This document shows positions 14,701 through 15,774 of a DNA stretch of 15,774 bases, in pieces (position 1 is the first letter of the stretch; every line of letters starts with the position of its first letter). A program made the translations under genes and the position numbers. Origin of the DNA: CALFBG01 sp045110315. Lineage in GTDB: Bacteria; Bacteroidota; Bacteroidia; Chitinophagales; Saprospiraceae. The notes beneath the pieces are model-generated. The model worked only from the letters and a program-made list of their open reading frames with translations, was not told the origin of the DNA and made no database searches. Where the stretch lies: positions 1-15,774 of the forward strand of contig JBGCFY010000120.1 in assembly GCA_045110315.1 (NCBI GenBank), in the 5' to 3' direction.

Positions 14701-15774
14701 GCGTACGAATGCGTTATTAATTGGCGGGGTTGAACATATTGAAGTAGCAGATGCATTGATTTTTCCCGCAGATGAAAAAGTAGATGTTGAATCGGGTGGT
14801 AAAATTACGAAACTGGAAAATGCTAAAATTGTAGCGAATCAAAAAAACAAATACCACGTCATCAATCGGGCAACGGTAACCATCACGGGAAAAAAAGCGT
14901 ACGAAGCAAGTGGCTTTTATGAGTATAACATTGGTGATAAAAAGCAGGAATTCGAACTAGCAAATATCATTGGTACGCCTTCTGGAAAAGGAAAGCGGAG
15001 TGAAAAGATTTCTGTAACTAGAGCTACGGGAGAAGTACAAGAAAATGATCATTTTTATATTGATTTAAAAACAGAGTTCAGAGGAAAGATTAGCTTGAGT
15101 GCAGAGGAGCAGAATTTACAATTTGATGGTTTTGCAAAATTAGATGCCCCTAAGATGATCGGTCGACAATGGTTTTCGGTAAGTAGCAAAGGAGACAAAA
15201 AAGACCTAACCTTACAGTTTGACGAACCTAAGAACTTTGATGGTCAGCCTTTATTCACGGGTGTTTTCTTGAGTAATGAGATGGATGCTAAATTGTATCC
15301 TCGTTTACTCATGCCTTTGGGCTTTCGAAAAGATCGTGCAGTTTTTAAAGCCAAAGGATTATTGCGTTTCGAAGAGGAAGCAGATGAGTTTCGATTTGGT
15401 GATTCTTTGCGCATTGTAAGCAAGGTCAAATATGGCAATTTAATGAGTTTCTCGAATACAGATGGAAAAATTATAGCGGAAGGTAAATTTGATTTCTGTA
15501 GTGCTTTATCTCACTTTGAAATTGCAGCAGCGGGAAGAATGGTGACGAGTTTGAAAGAAGATCCTGCGATCAAAGAAAGTTTTGACATCATGACGGGACT
15601 GGACTTTTACTTGCCAGATGCTTTGATGGAAATTATGTTAGCAGATATAAAATCAAGTAGTTTTGATGCAAGCAATGTCAACTTCCGCCACGACCAGATT
15701 TACGAATCGGCTTTGGCAGAATTAATTCCAGATAGTAAGTTATTGCACAAAACAATTTCTGACCTTAAGACGGG
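11705..15774 (+). CDS. Second giant exported protein, paralogue of the 5038-9666 product, 3'-partial
   Basis: The frame is open for 1356 codons from the ATG at 11705 to the window edge, with no stop. By comparison with its paralogue about 140 residues are missing, so the full protein should be near 1500 aa. The first 20 residues are a signal peptide (MKKLCCTLIWLTC..., cleavage after LNA). The rest aligns along its length with the 1542-aa protein. Shared landmarks are KASP-F, YSKSG-SW, RGKRGSDRNPF (from 385), RLQN, NPIAT, KKLNP-FD, IQSLLY, HYADA, LQKNRNM, ETQDSLSFEGKTALYNL, HVINRATV-GKK-YEASGFYEYNIGDKKQE (from about 1051) and IKSSSFDA-NV. By eye the conserved core is about half identical, and the helical N-terminal ~180 residues are more diverged. 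The Lys/Glu tract of the first copy is absent. Function is unknown. No Shine-Dalgarno is visible before the start. Confidence 0.9.
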   Translation, partial: MKKLCCTLIWLTCTMTLLNAAVSTGTIRFSIEKSKFISELDDFINAKKNNKLSSTFKIFRKHFTNDAFSDEEFEQIHLLCNQMVERKLKASPHFGAYLSCLNQFKEHELSQEQLINWHLMLAQMLASKTKARTFAKLLKFSTTFIEGQFLKYSKSGFSWFVESKAFDFKIHEEKPCVTVAVTNLVCVRKKKFEIRINETSGLFFPLSGLWQGEGGKVSWAKAGLETVYASLDKYSFKPEKALYQIKNAKLHYPAIFPTGPIAGSLQDKIVIGNKSKESSYPRFQSADSTLHIKTFREGVSYRGGFRMQGKTIYGFGSELAKAEIEIREQGKLMFKGAAQEMTMKGTDLIVGKQMEATLYFGIDSLYHPSVNLKFNLETKELNLARGKRGSDRNPFYNSYHQIYIDSDKLDWFLENDSMVINQKRFSAGNESQNVTFESFNYFDVRDFRRLQNVASTNPIATLKLIAEEEKTRIFEADKLAKKLNPAFDIQNIQSLLYELLAEGYINYYKDRQLVEVKNKVFHYADANVGKTDYDVIKFVSNSNRTNAHFNLKAKDILINDVAALEFSHGRHVAAKPSDQKITLQKNRNMVFGGSLFAGNTRFEGKQFQFNYDQFSLDLDSVRYFDLFIPGETAAINGKAQTVSIGSRLEHTNGNILIDAPSNKSGKEKIAMFPAFNSSGPCFVFYDREDILDGCYKRDSFFFMLDEFHLNNLDNLEKKDLRFKGKLYSAGIFPTLKETLLVQEEDKSLGFVHQSPERGYPIYFGKGRYHGAISLSNSGLLGKGNLTYLWASLEGKEITFKPKQCLTSAQKFELSEDRSSNIQVPKIIGQEVSVDWRPMKDSMYLHSSAGPFELFQKPGYTIEETLILTPDGVKARGVFNWEIGNVYSDLFSLGAFSAEADTSDVKIKVSGLDHLALHTTNVYSKMDFDNMIGTVRANSDTITTILPYNRYKTSMNEFDWNMREELITFKAVEGRSGQFLSLDETQDSLSFEGKTALYNLRTNALLIGGVEHIEVADALIFPADEKVDVESGGKITKLENAKIVANQKNKYHVINRATVTITGKKAYEASGFYEYNIGDKKQEFELANIIGTPSGKGKRSEKISVTRATGEVQENDHFYIDLKTEFRGKISLSAEEQNLQFDGFAKLDAPKMIGRQWFSVSSKGDKKDLTLQFDEPKNFDGQPLFTGVFLSNEMDAKLYPRLLMPLGFRKDRAVFKAKGLLRFEEEADEFRFGDSLRIVSKVKYGNLMSFSNTDGKIIAEGKFDFCSALSHFEIAAAGRMVTSLKEDPAIKESFDIMTGLDFYLPDALMEIMLADIKSSSFDASNVNFRHDQIYESALAELIPDSKLLHKTISDLKT

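Overview
The window looks like chromosomal DNA of a Bacteroidota (Bacteroidetes) bacterium. The evidence is the low-to-moderate GC content, start codons with no clear Shine-Dalgarno sequence, several TAnnTTTG-type -7 elements, and family members (PrmA, FolD, a TMTC-like glycosyltransferase with TPRs) that read like that phylum. I cannot name a genus. I see no insertion sequence, CRISPR array, tRNA or rRNA.

Layout. (1) The left edge (to 1661) is the 3' part of a multi-span membrane protein ending in TPR repeats, probably a TMTC/PMT-like protein O-glycosyltransferase. (2) folD follows at 1723-2604 on the same strand. (3) It converges on a minus-strand DUF1295/steroid 5-alpha-reductase-like membrane protein (2686-3447), with an imperfect inverted repeat at the junction. 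(4) 3448-4120 holds no convincing gene. It does hold a promoter-like sequence, a 14-bp triplet repeat, a terminator-like hairpin and two protein-like minus-strand remnants. (5) prmA (4121-4945) comes next. (6) A very large exported protein of unknown function follows (1542 aa, 5038-9666), ending at a strong intrinsic terminator. (7) A thymidylate kinase with an unexplained ~195-residue C-terminal extension lies at 9896-11116. (8) A structured 588-bp leader region precedes a second giant exported protein (11705 to the window edge).

The main observation is that the second giant gene is a full-length-type paralogue of the first. It stays open for 1356 codons and runs off the right edge without a stop. 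The two proteins are co-linear, with landmark motifs at nearly the same residue numbers (386 vs 385, 1051 vs 1050), and are roughly half identical by eye where I aligned them. Both start with a signal peptide. Both then appear to have a helical N-terminal domain, a long beta-rich body with an embedded winged-helix-like segment, and a nearly invariant motif around residue 1050. I recognise no named family.

The housekeeping genes (folD, prmA, tmk) appear to be chance neighbours of the giant pair. FolD and Tmk are linked only loosely, through folate-dependent thymidylate metabolism. The second giant gene differs in its upstream DNA: a long inverted repeat lies directly before a C9 tract and a 35-nt pyrimidine run, which suggests its own post-transcriptional or phase-variable control.
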